This document shows, piece after piece, positions 52,957-60,686 of a stretch of DNA of 64,000 bases. The stretch covers positions 49,145-113,144 of the forward strand of contig JAMSKV010000013.1 in NCBI GenBank assembly GCA_024515975.1. Direction: 5' to 3'. The notes under the pieces were generated by a model. The model did no database searches. It was not told the DNA's origin and saw only the letters and a list, made by a program, of their open reading frames with translations. A program made the position numbers and the translations under genes. Position 1 is the first letter of the stretch. The number at the start of each line of letters is the position of its first letter. Source of the DNA: Endosaccharibacter trunci. GTDB taxonomy: Bacteria > Pseudomonadota > Alphaproteobacteria > Acetobacterales > Acetobacteraceae.

Positions 52957-54174
52957 ATGGATCAGGTGGCCGGAGCGATGACACAAGCAGCCGGGGCGGG
53001 CAGCCGGTTCGATATCGTCGTGGCCGGCGCGGGACCGGTCGGTCTGGCCTTCGCGGCGTCCCTTCGCGGCACCGGCCTCAGCATCGCCCTCGTGGACCCC
53101 ACGCCGGAAGCGTCGCTGGCCGATCCGCCGGAGGATGGGCGGGAGATCGCGCTCACGGACCGTTCGGTGTCGATCCTGCAGGAGGCTGGCGCCTGGGACC
53201 GCATCCCGCCGGAGGCGATCGCGCCGTTGCGGAGCATGCGCGTTCTGAACGGCCCGTCGGATTACGCCTTGCAGTTCGGCGAGCCGGGCGCGGACGGGCT
53301 GATCGGGCGCTTCGCCCCCAATCACTGGCTGCGGCGCACGCTGTTCGCCGTCGTCGCCGGCGATCCGGACGTTACGCTGCTGTCGGGCCGATCGGTGACG
53401 GGCGGCCGGGCGCAGGGGGCGCGGATCGCCGCGCGCATCTCGGATGGCGCGGAACTGCGCTGCCGGCTGCTGGTGGCGGCGGACACCAGGCGCTCCGCCC
53501 TGCGCGCGCAGCAGAACATCTCGGCCAGCCTGCACGATTACCGGCAGCGCATGCTGGTCTGCCCGGTGACGCACGAGCGGCCCAACGAGGCCATCGCCAC
53601 CGCCTGGTTCGAATATGGCCGAACCCTGGTGACGCTGCCCCTGAACGGCGGACGATCCTCGGTGGTGATGACCCTCCCGCCTGACGATGCCGCGAATCTG
53701 CTGGCGATGGATGACGACGCGTTTGGCCGCGAGATCACGGAGCGCTATCGGCACCGTCTGGGCGTGATGCGCCCGGCCGGCACGCGTCACGCCGTGCCGG
53801 TACTGAGCGCCTATGCGAGCCGCTTCGTGTCCACGCGCTTCGCTTTGCTCGGCGACGCCGCCGTGGGCATGCATCCCACCACCGCGCACGGGCTCAATTT
53901 CGGCCTGCTCGGACAGCAGGCGCTGGCCGGCGTGATCCGGGACTCGCTCCAGGCCGGGCGCGACATCGCCGATCCGGCCGCGCTGCGCCGATACGAGGCC
54001 GCGCACCGCTCGGAAACCCGCCTGTTCTTCGCAGGTGCGGAAGCGATCATGCGTCTCTACGCCGATGGCGATGCGTTGCCGGCCCGGCTTCTGCGCGACG
54101 CGGCGCTCAGGATCGGCAATCTGCCGCCGCTGCGCCGGGTTCTGTCCGGCCGCATGCGCGCGCCGGATGGCTGA
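52957..54174 (+). CDS. ubiM: UbiH/UbiF-type FAD monooxygenase, probable UbiM
   Basis: The product is 405 residues, an FAD hydroxylase of ubiquinone synthesis. FAD-binding starts FDIVVAGAGPVGLAFAASLR; the second motif is ALLGDAAVGMHPTTAHGLNF with GLLGQQALAGVI. The DGREIALTDRSVSIL segment is characteristic of UbiM (5-demethoxyubiquinol-8 5-hydroxylase) rather than UbiH or COQ6, as far as I recall. MTQAAGAG at 52978 is an alternative start. With UbiK at 28.6 kb it supports aerobic ubiquinone production. Confidence 0.8.
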   Translation: MDQVAGAMTQAAGAGSRFDIVVAGAGPVGLAFAASLRGTGLSIALVDPTPEASLADPPEDGREIALTDRSVSILQEAGAWDRIPPEAIAPLRSMRVLNGPSDYALQFGEPGADGLIGRFAPNHWLRRTLFAVVAGDPDVTLLSGRSVTGGRAQGARIAARISDGAELRCRLLVAADTRRSALRAQQNISASLHDYRQRMLVCPVTHERPNEAIATAWFEYGRTLVTLPLNGGRSSVVMTLPPDDAANLLAMDDDAFGREITERYRHRLGVMRPAGTRHAVPVLSAYASRFVSTRFALLGDAAVGMHPTTAHGLNFGLLGQQALAGVIRDSLQAGRDIADPAALRRYEAAHRSETRLFFAGAEAIMRLYADGDALPARLLRDAALRIGNLPPLRRVLSGRMRAPDG

Positions 54175-54329
54175 GGGTCCGAGGCTGACAGGGCGGGCTC
54201 GAGGGCGCCCGGTTGACGTCCGGAATCGCAACGGAAAGGATGGTTGCCTGTTTGGGCGGTGAGATGCCGGCCGATCCCGCCTTTCCTGCCGCCGACGGGT
54301 TCGGCCGCTCTCCTGACAGGATTTTTCCG

Positions 54330-55580
54330 ATGGCCGCCGACACGAGCTGGATCGACCGCGCCGCTGCCGAGGCCCGCGCGGCTGCGCGCGTGCTGGCCGG
54401 GACCACGCGCGAGCAGCGCGATGCGGCGCTCCTGCACGCCGCGACCTGTCTCCGTGCCCGGCAGGACGCGATCCTGGCCGCGAACGAGACCGATGTTGCC
54501 GCCTCGCGCGCCTCCGCGTCGTTCATCGACCGGCTGACGCTCACGCCGGAGCGGGTCGAAGCGATGGCGCGCGGGCTGGAGGAGATCGCCGCCCTGCCGG
54601 ATCCGCTCGGGCGCGTGCTGGCCGAGTGGACCCGCCCGAACGGCCTGCAGATGCGACGCGTGGCGACCCCGGTCGGCGTGATCGGCATGATCTTTGAAAG
54701 CCGGCCCAATGTCGGCGCCGACGCCGCCGGCCTGTGCCTGAAATCCGGCAACGCGGTTCTGCTGCGCGGCGGCTCGGACAGCCTGAACAGTTCCCGCGAG
54801 ATCCATGCGGCGATGGTCGCCGGCCTCCAAGCGGCGGAGCTGCCGGCCGCCGTGGTCCAGATGCCGCCGGATGGCGACCGCGCGCATGTGGCGGCGATGC
54901 TCGGCGCGTCGGGCAAGGTCGATCTGATCATTCCGCGCGGCGGCCGCTCTCTGGTGGAGCGCGTGCAGAACGAGGCGCGCGTGCCCGTGCTCGCCCATGC
55001 CGAAGGGCTCAACCACACCTTCGTGCACCGCTCGGCCGATCCCGACATGGCGCGCAGGCTTTTGTGCAACGCCAAGATGCGCCGCGTCGGCGTCTGCGGC
55101 GCCACCGAGACCCTGCTGATCGACGCGCCGGTCGCGGCCTCGCTGCTGCCGTCGATTGTCGCCGATCTCGAAGCGCTCGGCTGCCGCTTCCGGGCCGATG
55201 CCCGCGCCCGCGCCGCCGTGCCGGGGCTCGATCCGGCGGCACCGGGGGATTTCGACACCGAATGGCTGGACTCCGTCCTGTCGATCGCCGTGGTGGACGA
55301 TCTGGACGGCGCCCTGGCGCATATCGCCCGCCATGGCAGCGCGCACACGGAGGCCATCATCGCCGAGGACGAGGCCGCGGCGCGGCGCTTCCTCCAGGGA
55401 ACCGACAGTGCCGTGGTCATGTGGAACGCCTCCACCCAGTTCTGCGATGGCGGCGAGTTCGGCTTCGGCGCCGAGATCGGCATCGCAACGGGCCGCGTCC
55501 ATGCGCGCGGCCCGGTCGGGCTCGAGCAGCTCACCACTTTCCGCTACGAGGTGATCGGAACCGGGCAGGTTCGTGCCTGA
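54330..55580 (+). CDS. proA: Glutamate-5-semialdehyde dehydrogenase (gamma-glutamyl phosphate reductase)
   Basis: The product is 416 residues from ATG 54330, the usual size; the frame is open further upstream but without homology. It reduces gamma-glutamyl phosphate to the semialdehyde for proline synthesis. VGVIGMIFESRPNVGADAAG, LIIPRGGRSLVERVQNEARV, the catalytic Cys in RRVGVCGATETLLI and FCDGGEFGFGAEIGIATGRV are diagnostic. It leads the run proA-nadD-rsfS-rlmH; proB is not visible. Confidence 0.96.
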   Translation: MAADTSWIDRAAAEARAAARVLAGTTREQRDAALLHAATCLRARQDAILAANETDVAASRASASFIDRLTLTPERVEAMARGLEEIAALPDPLGRVLAEWTRPNGLQMRRVATPVGVIGMIFESRPNVGADAAGLCLKSGNAVLLRGGSDSLNSSREIHAAMVAGLQAAELPAAVVQMPPDGDRAHVAAMLGASGKVDLIIPRGGRSLVERVQNEARVPVLAHAEGLNHTFVHRSADPDMARRLLCNAKMRRVGVCGATETLLIDAPVAASLLPSIVADLEALGCRFRADARARAAVPGLDPAAPGDFDTEWLDSVLSIAVVDDLDGALAHIARHGSAHTEAIIAEDEAAARRFLQGTDSAVVMWNASTQFCDGGEFGFGAEIGIATGRVHARGPVGLEQLTTFRYEVIGTGQVRA

Positions 55581-55598
55581 GCCGGACGGCGCGGCGTC

Positions 55599-56228
55599 GT
55601 GACCGTGGTGCCGCGCTGGGGAGACGGGCGGCGCCTGCGCATCGGCCTGCTGGGCGGCTCGTTCAACCCGGCCCATTCCGGCCATCGCCAGGTGGCCGAG
55701 CTGGCGCTGCGCCGGCTCGGGCTCGACCAGGTCTGGCTGCTGGTCTCGCCCGGCAATCCGCTCAAGCCCCGCGCCGGCATGGCGCCGATCGAGCGCAGGC
55801 TCCGCAGCGCGGCAGCGATCGCCGACGGCAGGCGCGTGGTGGCGACCGATATCGAGCGGGTGATCCATACCCGCTACACGATCGACACGCTGCGGACGCT
55901 GGTGCGCCGCTTTCCGCGGGCGCGGTTCGTCTGGCTGATGGGCGCGGACGGGCTGGACGGGCTGCCCCATTGGCGCCGCTGGCGTGAGATCGCCGCGCTG
56001 ATGCCGATCGCCGTTCTGCCGCGCCCCTCCTACAACCATCGTGCCCTGGCAGGACGCGCCGCGCATGCCTTGTCCCGGGCCCGTCGCCCTGCGCGGGAAG
56101 CCGGCGTGCTCGCCGAGCGGGACGCGCCGGCCTGGAGCTTCCTGCCGACGCCGCAGACCGACATTTCCGCGACTGCATTGCGGAACGCCGCACACAACAC
56201 TTGGCCTGCGGACGCCGGGAGCCGATAA
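55599..56228 (+). CDS. nadD: Nicotinate-nucleotide adenylyltransferase
   Basis: The product is 209 residues from GTG 55599. It forms deamido-NAD+ from nicotinate mononucleotide and ATP, upstream of NadE (13.1 kb). The nucleotidyltransferase motif is GLLGGSFNPAHSGHRQVAEL; WLLVSPGNPLKP, FVWLMGADGLDGLPHWRRW and the C-terminal TDISATALR (ISSTxxR-type) follow. Nineteen bp separate it from proA. Confidence 0.95.
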   Translation: MTVVPRWGDGRRLRIGLLGGSFNPAHSGHRQVAELALRRLGLDQVWLLVSPGNPLKPRAGMAPIERRLRSAAAIADGRRVVATDIERVIHTRYTIDTLRTLVRRFPRARFVWLMGADGLDGLPHWRRWREIAALMPIAVLPRPSYNHRALAGRAAHALSRARRPAREAGVLAERDAPAWSFLPTPQTDISATALRNAAHNTWPADAGSR

Positions 56229-56355
56229 AGCGCCGATAGTCAGGAAGAACGCAGCGGGCCGAAGGGGTTTTCCGCGCTTCGTTCCGCATCGGGAGTACGG
56301 GACCATCGCCAGGAAGCCAGCCGCCGAGACGGCACCCAGCACGGACGATTTTTCG

Positions 56356-56886
56356 GTGAACGGCGCGCCCGATTCCGGCGCGGAGAATCCCGTCGCCGTT
56401 AAAAAGGCCGCGCCCCGGAAGAGTGCCGCCAAGAAGGCGGCGGATATGCCGGCCACACCGGCAAAGAAGCAGGCCGCCGCGGGTCCGCGTGGCTTGCGTC
56501 GTGCCGCGCGCACGCCGATCGAGCCGTCCAGGCTGGAGGAATATCTGGGCATCGTCACTTCCAGCCTCGAGGACGACAAGGCGGAGGATATCGTGGTGCT
56601 GGACCTCACCGGCCGCACCTCCTTCGCCGACCGCATGGTGATTGCCACCGGTCTGGCCGACCGGCAGATCAGCGCCATGGCCGCGCATCTGGAAACCAAG
56701 CTGGAAGAAGCCGGGCTGAAGCGCATTCGCATCGAAGGCGCCGGCGGGTCGGACTGGGTGCTGATGGATGCGGGCGACATCGTCGTGCATCTGTTCAAGC
56801 CGGAAGCGCGCGCGCTCTACGCGCTGGAGCGCATGTGGGGCCGCGAGCTGGACGAGCCGTCCGAGTCCGGCGCCGAGCCCGCCTGA
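56356..56886 (+). CDS. rsfS: Ribosome silencing factor RsfS (with Lys/Ala-rich N-terminus)
   Basis: RsfS binds L14 and blocks subunit joining in stationary phase or starvation. The core is EDIVVLDLTGRTSFADRMVI, RQISAMAAHLETKLEEAG, GSDWVLMDAGDIVVHLFKPE and YALERMWG. The start is uncertain: GTG 56356 (176 aa) is given here, ATG 56446 gives 146 aa. Between nadD and 56446 the frame is open and reads Lys/Ala-rich (AVKKAAPRKSAAKKAADMP), so an earlier start is likely; a GGGAG upstream of an ATC codon near 56305 is a third, unusual option. Confidence 0.88.
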   Translation: MNGAPDSGAENPVAVKKAAPRKSAAKKAADMPATPAKKQAAAGPRGLRRAARTPIEPSRLEEYLGIVTSSLEDDKAEDIVVLDLTGRTSFADRMVIATGLADRQISAMAAHLETKLEEAGLKRIRIEGAGGSDWVLMDAGDIVVHLFKPEARALYALERMWGRELDEPSESGAEPA

Positions 56887-56890
56887 TCCG

Positions 56891-57346
56891 GTGCGGCTGA
56901 TCGCTGTCGGCCGCCTCAGGCCCGGCCCCGAGCGCGACCTCCTGGAGCGCTACCGGCAGCGTCTGCAGCCGAAGCTCGATCTGGTGGAGGTACCGGAAGG
57001 GCGCGGCGCGCCGGGCGAGATCAAGCGGCGGGAGGCGGAGGCGCTGCTGGCCGCCCTGCCGGGCGGCGCCTTCCTGGTGGCGATGGACGAGGGCGGCGAG
57101 CAGCCGGACAGCCTGCGCTTCTCGGCGCGGCTGGAAGCCTGGCTCGGCAGCGGCCGGCCGCTCTGCTTCATGATCGGTGGCGCGGAAGGGCTGGATGCCA
57201 GCGTCATGGCGCGCGCCGATGCGCGTCTGTCGCTGGGCGCGATGACCTGGCCGCACATGCTGGTGCGCGGTCTGCTGGCGGAACAGCTTTATCGGGCCCG
57301 GGCGATCAGCACGGGCCATCCGTATCATCGGGCCGGACGGCCGTAG
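56891..57346 (+). CDS. rlmH: 23S rRNA (pseudouridine1915-N3)-methyltransferase RlmH
   Basis: The product is 151 residues from GTG 56891, four bp after rsfS. The SPOUT-fold enzyme methylates m3-pseudouridine 1915 in helix 69. LIAVGRLRPGPERDLLERY, FLVAMDEGGEQPDSLRFSAR, LCFMIGGAEGLDASV and the C-terminal MTWPHMLVRGLLAEQLYRAR then HPYHR are diagnostic. It ends the operon; a palindromic element follows. Confidence 0.96.
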   Translation: MRLIAVGRLRPGPERDLLERYRQRLQPKLDLVEVPEGRGAPGEIKRREAEALLAALPGGAFLVAMDEGGEQPDSLRFSARLEAWLGSGRPLCFMIGGAEGLDASVMARADARLSLGAMTWPHMLVRGLLAEQLYRARAISTGHPYHRAGRP

Positions 57347-57363
57347 GGAAGCACGGGAAGAAT

Positions 57364-57406
57364 CTTCTTTTTCTGAAGAAAAAGAAGCAAAAAGACTTCT
57401 GTCCGT
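57364..57406. repeat. Dispersed intergenic palindromic element, copy 3 (half)
   Basis: This copy shows the same 24-base hairpin (57364-57387, CTTCTTTTTC/GAAAAAGAAG) followed by CAAAAAGACTTCTGTCCGT, identical to copy 2 over nearly its whole length. The second half of the element is missing. It lies between convergent rlmH and the SH3 gene. Confidence 0.85.
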
Positions 57407-57447
57407 CTTCCTGGCGGAGGACGTCCCGGTCCGCTGGTGCCGCCTTG

Positions 57448-58131
57448 CTACGGATGCGGACCAGGCCCGGGAGCCGGACCATTCGGCCCTCCGTGCTCGG
57501 GCCCGCCGGGCTGTGGACGATAGCCGCCCTGGCCGCCGGGAAGCGGGCGTCCATCCGGACCCGCGAAAGGCGGTCGTCCGTCCGGTCCGCTGTGCCATGG
57601 ACCGCGATAGCCGGGATCGCCGATATCGGGGCCGCCATGGATCGGACCGCCCTGGAACCGCCCGCCGCGAAAATCGCCCGGACCCCCAATCGGACCCCCG
57701 ACAGGACCGTGATGCCAGTGATCCTCCGGGCTGAACCAGGGACGATCCCGGTAGTAATGCCCCCAGTAACGGTCGAAATCGAAGCCGATGAACGGCAGCC
57801 CGATCTGCGGGCCGTATCCGATCAGCGGTTCCGGCTCGGCCTCGACCATCACGGCCAGACCGGCTCCCGCCACCCAGCCCCGTGCGCCGCCGGCCTGGGT
57901 GTCGCACCAGTTCCAGCCGGACAGGCAGCCATAGACCTCGACCGGCGTGCCCTGCGGCAGCGAAGCCACCAGCGGGTAGGCCACGTCCGGCCCCGCCCGC
58001 ATGTTGATGTTCTCGCTGGTGATTCCGGGCGCGGCCAGGGCGGCGGCAGCGGGTGCCAGCAGACCGATCGCGGTCGCGGCCGCCAGGGCGGCACGGTGGT
58101 GCATTCGGGTGAGGGATCGGAGGTCGCGCAT
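57448..58131 (-). CDS. Exported SH3-domain protein with Gly/Pro-rich tail
   Basis: The product is 227 residues (ATG 58131; ATG 58104 is possible). A signal peptide (AALAAATAIGLLAPAAAALA) precedes a bacterial SH3 domain (residues 36-95) with ENINMRAGPDVAYPLVASLP and YGCLSGWNWCDTQAGGARGW. Residues 105-227 are Gly/Pro/His/Asp-rich, with PWFSPEDHWHHGPVGGPIGG, and probably disordered. Bacterial SH3 domains bind cell-wall peptides; the role here is unknown. Confidence 0.85.
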   Translation of the reverse strand: MRDLRSLTRMHHRAALAAATAIGLLAPAAAALAAPGITSENINMRAGPDVAYPLVASLPQGTPVEVYGCLSGWNWCDTQAGGARGWVAGAGLAVMVEAEPEPLIGYGPQIGLPFIGFDFDRYWGHYYRDRPWFSPEDHWHHGPVGGPIGGPGDFRGGRFQGGPIHGGPDIGDPGYRGPWHSGPDGRPPFAGPDGRPLPGGQGGYRPQPGGPEHGGPNGPAPGPGPHP

Positions 58132-58247
58132 GCGTTTGGGTCCGCTCGAGGAGAGGGAGCCGAGACTACGCGCGGGATTGAGGCGGGATTAGGTTCCGCC
58201 CGGCAACGAAGCGTAGGCCGCCGAACTGTGCGACGGCGGCTGGACGT

Positions 58248-58961
58248 TCAGCGCAGGTCGCGGTTGGGCGCGTCGTCGCTCAGAACGGCGCCGGACAGGT
58301 CGGTGCCCTGGGTGATCACGCCGCGCGCCAGAACCGGCGCCTCGGCGACCTCGGAGACGGTACCGCGCAGATCGGACGGAGCGGCGCCCAGCTTCGGCGC
58401 GATGACATCGCTGCGGGCGGTGACCATGCGGCCGGTATCCGGACGGGCGTAGATGAAGCCGTAGGTCGGATAGATGGAGCCGAAAGTACCGTTATGGCCC
58501 AGCTCGACTCGCACGGCGGTCCAGTCGTTGTTCTCCGATACGTCGATCACCGACACGTCCCGGCTGATTCCACGGGCATTCCAGTGCGACTGGTCGATCT
58601 GGATGGTGCGGCTGTTCACCACGTTGGTCACGACAGCGACATGGCCCAGGCGCATGCGGCCATTGGCGCGGAAATTCAGCACGCTGCCGACTTCGGGAGC
58701 GGAGCCGCGGGCATAGACCCCCTCGGCGTTCTGCCACCAGTTCGCGGCGTTGCCGCTCAGCTCGATATCGGAATTCGACTTGGCGAAGGCCACGCATTGG
58801 ATCACGGCGCCGCCGCCATGGTTCATCGCGTAGTGGCGTGCGTGGTGGCCGGCATGATGGGCCAGGTGATGGGTGCGGGCCTGGGCGCCGTAGGTGCCGG
58901 CAACGGTGGTAAGGGTCAGCACGGAGGCGCGAACCAAGGTCCTGATCGTGCTGGCCTGCAT
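58248..58961 (-). CDS. Exported CHAP-domain amidase/endopeptidase
   Basis: The product is 237 residues from ATG 58961 with AGGAG upstream. The N-terminal part includes a signal-like segment and a His-rich stretch (THHLAHHAGHHARHYAMNHG). The CHAP domain has catalytic Cys56 (VIQCVAFAKSNSDI) and His107 (RLGHVAVVTNV). CHAP enzymes cleave peptidoglycan stem peptides or glutathionylspermidine; the cell wall is the likely target. It is 117 bp from the SH3 gene and in the same direction. Confidence 0.88.
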   Translation of the reverse strand: MQASTIRTLVRASVLTLTTVAGTYGAQARTHHLAHHAGHHARHYAMNHGGGAVIQCVAFAKSNSDIELSGNAANWWQNAEGVYARGSAPEVGSVLNFRANGRMRLGHVAVVTNVVNSRTIQIDQSHWNARGISRDVSVIDVSENNDWTAVRVELGHNGTFGSIYPTYGFIYARPDTGRMVTARSDVIAPKLGAAPSDLRGTVSEVAEAPVLARGVITQGTDLSGAVLSDDAPNRDLR

Positions 58962-59090
58962 GAAATGGGCTCCTGCCTCACCGTCTCGTGAACGGCTGGT
59001 AACAAGGCTCATGCAACCCTGGCAAGACATGGACGCAAATGACGGCGGATATGCCGTCAATTCCTCAAAAAAACCGGCTCTCGAAGCCAA

Positions 59091-59096
59091 ATTATA
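59091..59096 (-). promoter_or_regulatory. Candidate -10 box for the CHAP gene
   Basis: A perfect TATAAT on the reverse strand sits in an AT-rich patch about 130 bp upstream of the CHAP start. A -35 box of good quality is not evident at 16-18 bp, so the assignment is tentative. Confidence 0.3.
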
Positions 59097-59174
59097 GGAA
59101 CATATACCTAGATATTGGATTCTTGGTGATTGCTCGATCGATCCGTTGCCGATCCGCTTCGATTTTCTCGTTGT

Positions 59175-59208
59175 CTGTTGCACGAAAGCCGCAGCTTTCA
59201 TGCAACAG
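59175..59208. repeat. Strong hairpin between RidA and CHAP genes
   Basis: CTGTTGCA and TGCAACAG pair, then one C-A mismatch, then GAAAGC/GCTTTC around a CGCA loop: 14 of 15 pairs. It lies 39 bp after the RidA stop. No T-run follows on the reverse strand. It may end or stabilise the RidA transcript. Confidence 0.6.
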
Positions 59209-59246
59209 TTGCTCACAAGACGCTTATCGCCGCCGGGCGGCCAGCT

Positions 59247-59597
59247 TCACTTGGTCGTGATGAGCATGACTTCGACGAGCATGCGGGGGTCGGCCAGGAT
59301 CGCCTGAACGCAAGCCCGCGCAGGCGCCTCGCCCGCCGGCAGCCAGCTCTGCCACAGCCCGTTGAAGGTCTCGCGATCGGCGATGTCCTTCAGCCAGATC
59401 TGCGCCTGCAGGATCCGGGTGTTGTCCGTGCCGTGCTGCTCCAGCAGCGCGTCGAGCTGTTCCAGGACGTCGCGCGACTGGGCGGTGATGTCGCCGTCGA
59501 GGTTCCGGGCCACCATGCCCTGGGTGAAGACGAAGCCGTGATATTCCACGGCGCGGGACATGATGGCGTTCGGCTCGGAACGCAGGATCTTGGCCAT
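59247..59597 (-). CDS. RidA-family protein (second paralogue)
   Basis: The product is 116 residues from ATG 59597 with GGAG upstream. VEYHGFVFTQGMVARNLDGD, QSRDVLEQLDALLEQHGTDN, RILQAQIWLKDIADRETFNG and ARACVQAILADPRMLVEVML follow the RidA pattern. The Arg of ARACVQA is the catalytic arginine equivalent. Its sequence differs strongly from the 157-aa paralogue at 344, so roles may differ. Confidence 0.9.
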   Translation of the reverse strand: MAKILRSEPNAIMSRAVEYHGFVFTQGMVARNLDGDITAQSRDVLEQLDALLEQHGTDNTRILQAQIWLKDIADRETFNGLWQSWLPAGEAPARACVQAILADPRMLVEVMLITTK

Positions 59598-60026
59598 GAT
59601 GGAACTCCTAGGTTTGGTTCGGTGCGGATCGGGCCGCTGCCTCGCGACAGGCGCTCGACGGCCCCTGGACCGGAAAGGCGGGGATTGACGCCGTTGCGGC
59701 TCGCTTACGCGCGAGGCCCGGTCCGCCATCCCGGATCGGCCGGCAGCGGGCTCGAGAACGCCGCGGCGGAACGACGGCATGGCGGCTGATCTCCCCGGGG
59801 ACGGCGCATTGGTGGCGACAGCCGGCGAGACGGTCAATGGCGTGCCGCGCCACTGGTCCGCCCCGGCGGCGTCTGGGCCGCCTGCCTCCGCCCCGATTTC
59901 CTCCGGTCGGCCTCCATCTGGCCCGACCGCTTCCGGCCGGAGCCGCTTCCGCGCGCATCGCCGCGATCCTGTAGCAAGCCGGCTCCCTCTGGTCCAACAT
60001 CCTGCGGCCTGAGAGGGAGGACACCC
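59598..60026. other. 429-bp gap without a credible gene
   Basis: This stretch lies between the leftward RidA gene and the rightward metallo-hydrolase. Short frames are present but none shows family resemblance or a good ribosome site. It is as GC-rich as the genes around it, with a repeated CCGGCC/GGCCGG texture. Promoters of both flanking genes are expected here; I cannot place them. Confidence 0.5.
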
Positions 60027-60686
60027 TTGCCGACACCGCGTCTCGAGATCGTTCCCGTCACGCCCCTGCGTCAGAACTGCCAGATCCTGTTCGACGCCGA
60101 CAGCAAGCGCGGTGTGGTGGTGGATCCGGGCGGCGATGCGCCTCTGATTCAGGAGCGGGTGCGTGCCTTGGGAATCGCCATCGACGCGATCCTGCTGACC
60201 CATGGCCATCTCGACCATGTCGGCGGGGCGGACGAATTGCGTGCCGCTCTTCCGCCGCTTGCCTCTGGCCCCGTGCCGGTGATCGGACCCGACCAGCGCG
60301 ACGCGTTCCTGCTGAACACCGTGGCCCAGCAGGCCGCGAACTGGGGCCTGACCGGCATGCGCGACGTGGTGCCGGACCGCTATCTCACCGAGGGTGAAAC
60401 GCTGGCGTTCGCCGGCTGCACCCTGGAAGTGCTGCATGTTCCGGGCCATACGCCGGGCCATCTTGTCTTCGTGGAGCGCGCGCACCGTTTCGCCCTGGTG
60501 GGCGACACCCTGTTCGCGGGCTCGGTCGGCCGCACCGATTTCCCTTATTCGGATGGCGGGGTGCTGATCGCGGCCATCCATGCCAAGCTGCTGCCGCTGG
60601 GTGACGACATGACGATCGTTCCGGGCCACGGCAATGCCGGCACCATCGGGGCGGAACGGGCGGGCAACCCGTTCCTGCGGGGCTGA
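60027..60686 (+). CDS. Metallo-beta-lactamase-fold hydrolase (GloB-like)
   Basis: The product is 219 residues from TTG 60027, supported by GGAGG 6 bp upstream. The metal-binding motif is LLTHGHLDHVGGADE (HxHxDH); further ligands are His in VPGHTPGHLVFVE, Asp in VGDTLFAGSVGRTDFPYSDG and His in VPGHGNAGTIGAERAGNPFL. The pattern fits hydroxyacylglutathione-hydrolase-like enzymes of the YcbL type. Substrate not certain. The stop overlaps the broken HDAC gene. Confidence 0.92.
   Translation: MPTPRLEIVPVTPLRQNCQILFDADSKRGVVVDPGGDAPLIQERVRALGIAIDAILLTHGHLDHVGGADELRAALPPLASGPVPVIGPDQRDAFLLNTVAQQAANWGLTGMRDVVPDRYLTEGETLAFAGCTLEVLHVPGHTPGHLVFVERAHRFALVGDTLFAGSVGRTDFPYSDGGVLIAAIHAKLLPLGDDMTIVPGHGNAGTIGAERAGNPFLRG

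Noticed and set aside
59779..60012. A possible 77-aa gene in the 59598-60026 gap
   Set aside because: Ser/Pro/Arg-rich shadow-like composition, no ribosome site and no conserved pattern.
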